From BPGX01 sp035405785 (GTDB lineage: Bacteria > Bacteroidota > Bacteroidia > B-17B0 > Aurantibacillaceae), in assembly GCA_035405785.1 (NCBI GenBank), contig DAONJS010000003.1, forward strand, positions 160,727-224,726: a DNA stretch of 64,000 bases, in the 5' to 3' direction. Below, piece by piece: positions 62,657 through 64,000 of the stretch. Both the position numbers and the translations under genes were made by a program. How positions within the stretch are numbered: the first letter of the stretch is position 1; the number at the start of each line of letters is the position of its first letter. The notes under the pieces are model-generated. The model was not told the DNA's origin, did not search any database, and saw nothing but the letters and a program-made list of their open reading frames with translations.

Positions 62657-64000
62657 ATGAAAAAAGGTAACGGATTAAAATGGAAAGCAGGAGTTTCAAT
62701 TTTGTTAACTATTCTTTCAAGTGCATTAAAAGCTCAGCCAGGATGTCCAAATATAGTAACCTCTTCCAGCACCCCCTCGGTAGGATGTGGTGGTCCACCA
62801 TGTGCTACTTTAACCGCCTCCGCATTTAATATTGGGCAAACAACCACTTATTCAGTAGCTTCTATTCCTTTTGCTCCGCCTTATCCAATTACTGGAAGTG
62901 GTATAGGTGTTTCAGTAGGGACTGATGATGTTTGGAGCCCAATTATCAATTTACCTTTTCCTTTTTGTTATTTTGGAAGCACATATAATCAGTGCGTTAT
63001 TGGATCCAATGGAGTAATATCTTTTAATACATCTTATGCAGGTGGATATTGTCCATGGGCATTTTCAGCATCATGCCCAAGTTCAAGTTTACCCTTAAAT
63101 GCAATTTTTGGCCCTTATCATGATATTGATCCATCGGTTTGCGGCTCAGTTACCTATACCTTGATTGGTACAGCCCCATGTAGAATGTTAGTTGTAAATT
63201 TTAATCAAGTTTGTCATTTTTCCTGTACGAGTTTGAAAAGTTCATTTCAAATGGTGTTATATGAAACAACCAATGTAATTGAAGTGTATGTTCAAAATAA
63301 ACCAACGTGCTCAAGTTGGAACAGTGGAAATGCTTTAATTGGTATTCAAAACGCAGCAGGAAGTGTAGGTTATACTCCACCAGGAAGAAATACTGGAGCA
63401 TGGACTGTATCTACTCCAGAAGCATGGAGATTTGTTCCAACTGGCCCTTCTATTTATGGCCCAATTCAATGGTATGATGCTTCTGGAATGTTTGCTACTG
63501 GAAATTCTGTAGTAGTTTGTCCAAATACAACTACTACTTATACTGCCGTTACTACTTATACACGTTGTGATGGATTAAATATTACAGTTTCATCTCCTAT
63601 TACAATATCAGCTTTTAATTCTATGACAACAAGTGTTGCTTCTACCAATGCTTCTTGTTCAAGCGGAACACTCTCTTCAGGAAGTGCTACTGTTTCAGTG
63701 GTTGGAGGAACTCCTCCTATAACATATTCATGGGTTCCATCTGGTGGAACAAGTTCAGTGGCTACAGGACTAAGTCCGGGTTCCTATACTTGTCTTGTAT
63801 CAGATGGTAGTGGAAACTGCACTTCAATTGTTACAGTAACTATTTCTTCTCCAGCTGTTCCATCATTTTCAATTTCATTAAATGATGATACATTAACATG
63901 CAGTAATCCAACAATATCTGCCACTGCTGTCAATACTAATACTAATATCTCTTCAATGAGTTATACCTTTACCAGTATAAGCAGTGGAACATTTGCAGGG
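62657..64000 (+). CDS. SprB-repeat adhesin-like secreted protein, N-terminal part (runs off window)
   Basis: Open from the ATG at 62657 to the end of the window (448 codons, no stop). A signal peptide ends near residue 26 (LLTILSSALKAQ). Residues about 60-260 form a Cys-rich domain with YSVASIPFAPPYP, VIGSNGVISFNT and LNAIFGPYHDIDP, a pattern like nidogen-type extracellular domains. Around residue 330 begins a SprB repeat (SSGTLSSGSATVSVVGG, then PPITYSWVPSGG and LSPGSYTCLVSDGSGNC). SprB is the mobile adhesin of gliding Flavobacteria and is exported by T9SS. This protein could be an adhesin of that type, probably ending in a type B C-terminal signal beyond the window. Confidence 0.85.
   Translation, partial: MKKGNGLKWKAGVSILLTILSSALKAQPGCPNIVTSSSTPSVGCGGPPCATLTASAFNIGQTTTYSVASIPFAPPYPITGSGIGVSVGTDDVWSPIINLPFPFCYFGSTYNQCVIGSNGVISFNTSYAGGYCPWAFSASCPSSSLPLNAIFGPYHDIDPSVCGSVTYTLIGTAPCRMLVVNFNQVCHFSCTSLKSSFQMVLYETTNVIEVYVQNKPTCSSWNSGNALIGIQNAAGSVGYTPPGRNTGAWTVSTPEAWRFVPTGPSIYGPIQWYDASGMFATGNSVVVCPNTTTTYTAVTTYTRCDGLNITVSSPITISAFNSMTTSVASTNASCSSGTLSSGSATVSVVGGTPPITYSWVPSGGTSSVATGLSPGSYTCLVSDGSGNCTSIVTVTISSPAVPSFSISLNDDTLTCSNPTISATAVNTNTNISSMSYTFTSISSGTFAG

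Overview
The window is low-GC DNA from a member of the Bacteroidota, most likely a metagenome-assembled scaffold because a 100-base run of N sits at 6409-6508. Evidence for the phylum: several promoters fit the Bacteroidota -33/-7 pattern (TTG or TTTG, 20 bases, TAnnTTTG) instead of the E. coli pattern. Leaders are A-rich with little Shine-Dalgarno signal. The window also encodes phylum-typical proteins: a PorP/SprF-family protein, a cargo with a gliding-motility-type (type B) C-terminal domain, a SprB-repeat protein, DUF1573 and DUF4834 proteins and a CTC-type L25. I cannot name the genus.

Layout. 1-8.5 kb: the C-terminal half of an NADP-malic enzyme, then a giant envelope protein (TPR, PD40 propeller, regulatory domain, long coiled coil, Q/N tandem repeats, three SPOR domains) with an outer-membrane barrel 6 bp downstream. 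8.6-17.5 kb: a minus-strand surface-polysaccharide locus with four glycosyltransferases, FkbM and class I methyltransferases, a Wzt/Wzm ABC exporter and a sulfotransferase. 17.5-19.3 kb: a DivIC-like protein, tRNA-Lys(CTT) and a GAF histidine kinase. 19.3-27.6 kb: more glycan genes (two UDP-GlcNAc 2-epimerases around a phosphatidylserine decarboxylase, a GT4, an asparagine synthase homologue, a flippase) with a GxxExxY gene set between hairpin repeats. 27.7-37.5 kb: a membrane propeller protein, rnhB, kdsA, a second flippase, radA, holB and an acyl-CoA carboxylase subunit. 37.5-48.8 kb: glycosyltransferases, an orphan CoA-transferase subunit A, valS, a tandem DUF1573 operon, a BI-1 family protein and a thioredoxin-fold protein. 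48.8-54.9 kb: a pRiA4b ORF-3-like protein, a DUF4834 protein, a TPR protein, secG, lysC, lolA, rplY and prs. 54.9-64 kb: a PorP/SprF plus type-B-CTD cargo pair, a secreted nuclease, a TPR lipoprotein, def, guaB and the start of a SprB-repeat adhesin that runs off the window.

How the genes work together. Most of the window serves the cell envelope. The glycosyltransferases, methyltransferases, sulfotransferase, epimerases, ABC exporter and flippases could build and export one or more decorated surface glycans, and kdsA supplies Kdo for LPS. The giant SPOR protein, PorP/SprF, type-B-CTD cargo and SprB-like protein point to type IX secretion and possibly gliding. Core housekeeping genes (valS, guaB, prs, radA, holB, rnhB, secG, def, tRNA-Lys) are interleaved.

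No gap between genes exceeds 300 bases; the longest are 62411-62656, 22268-22500, 22873-23096 and 35592-35794. Most of the longer gaps hold repeats or hairpins. At least five intergenic repeat families recur and are reported separately.
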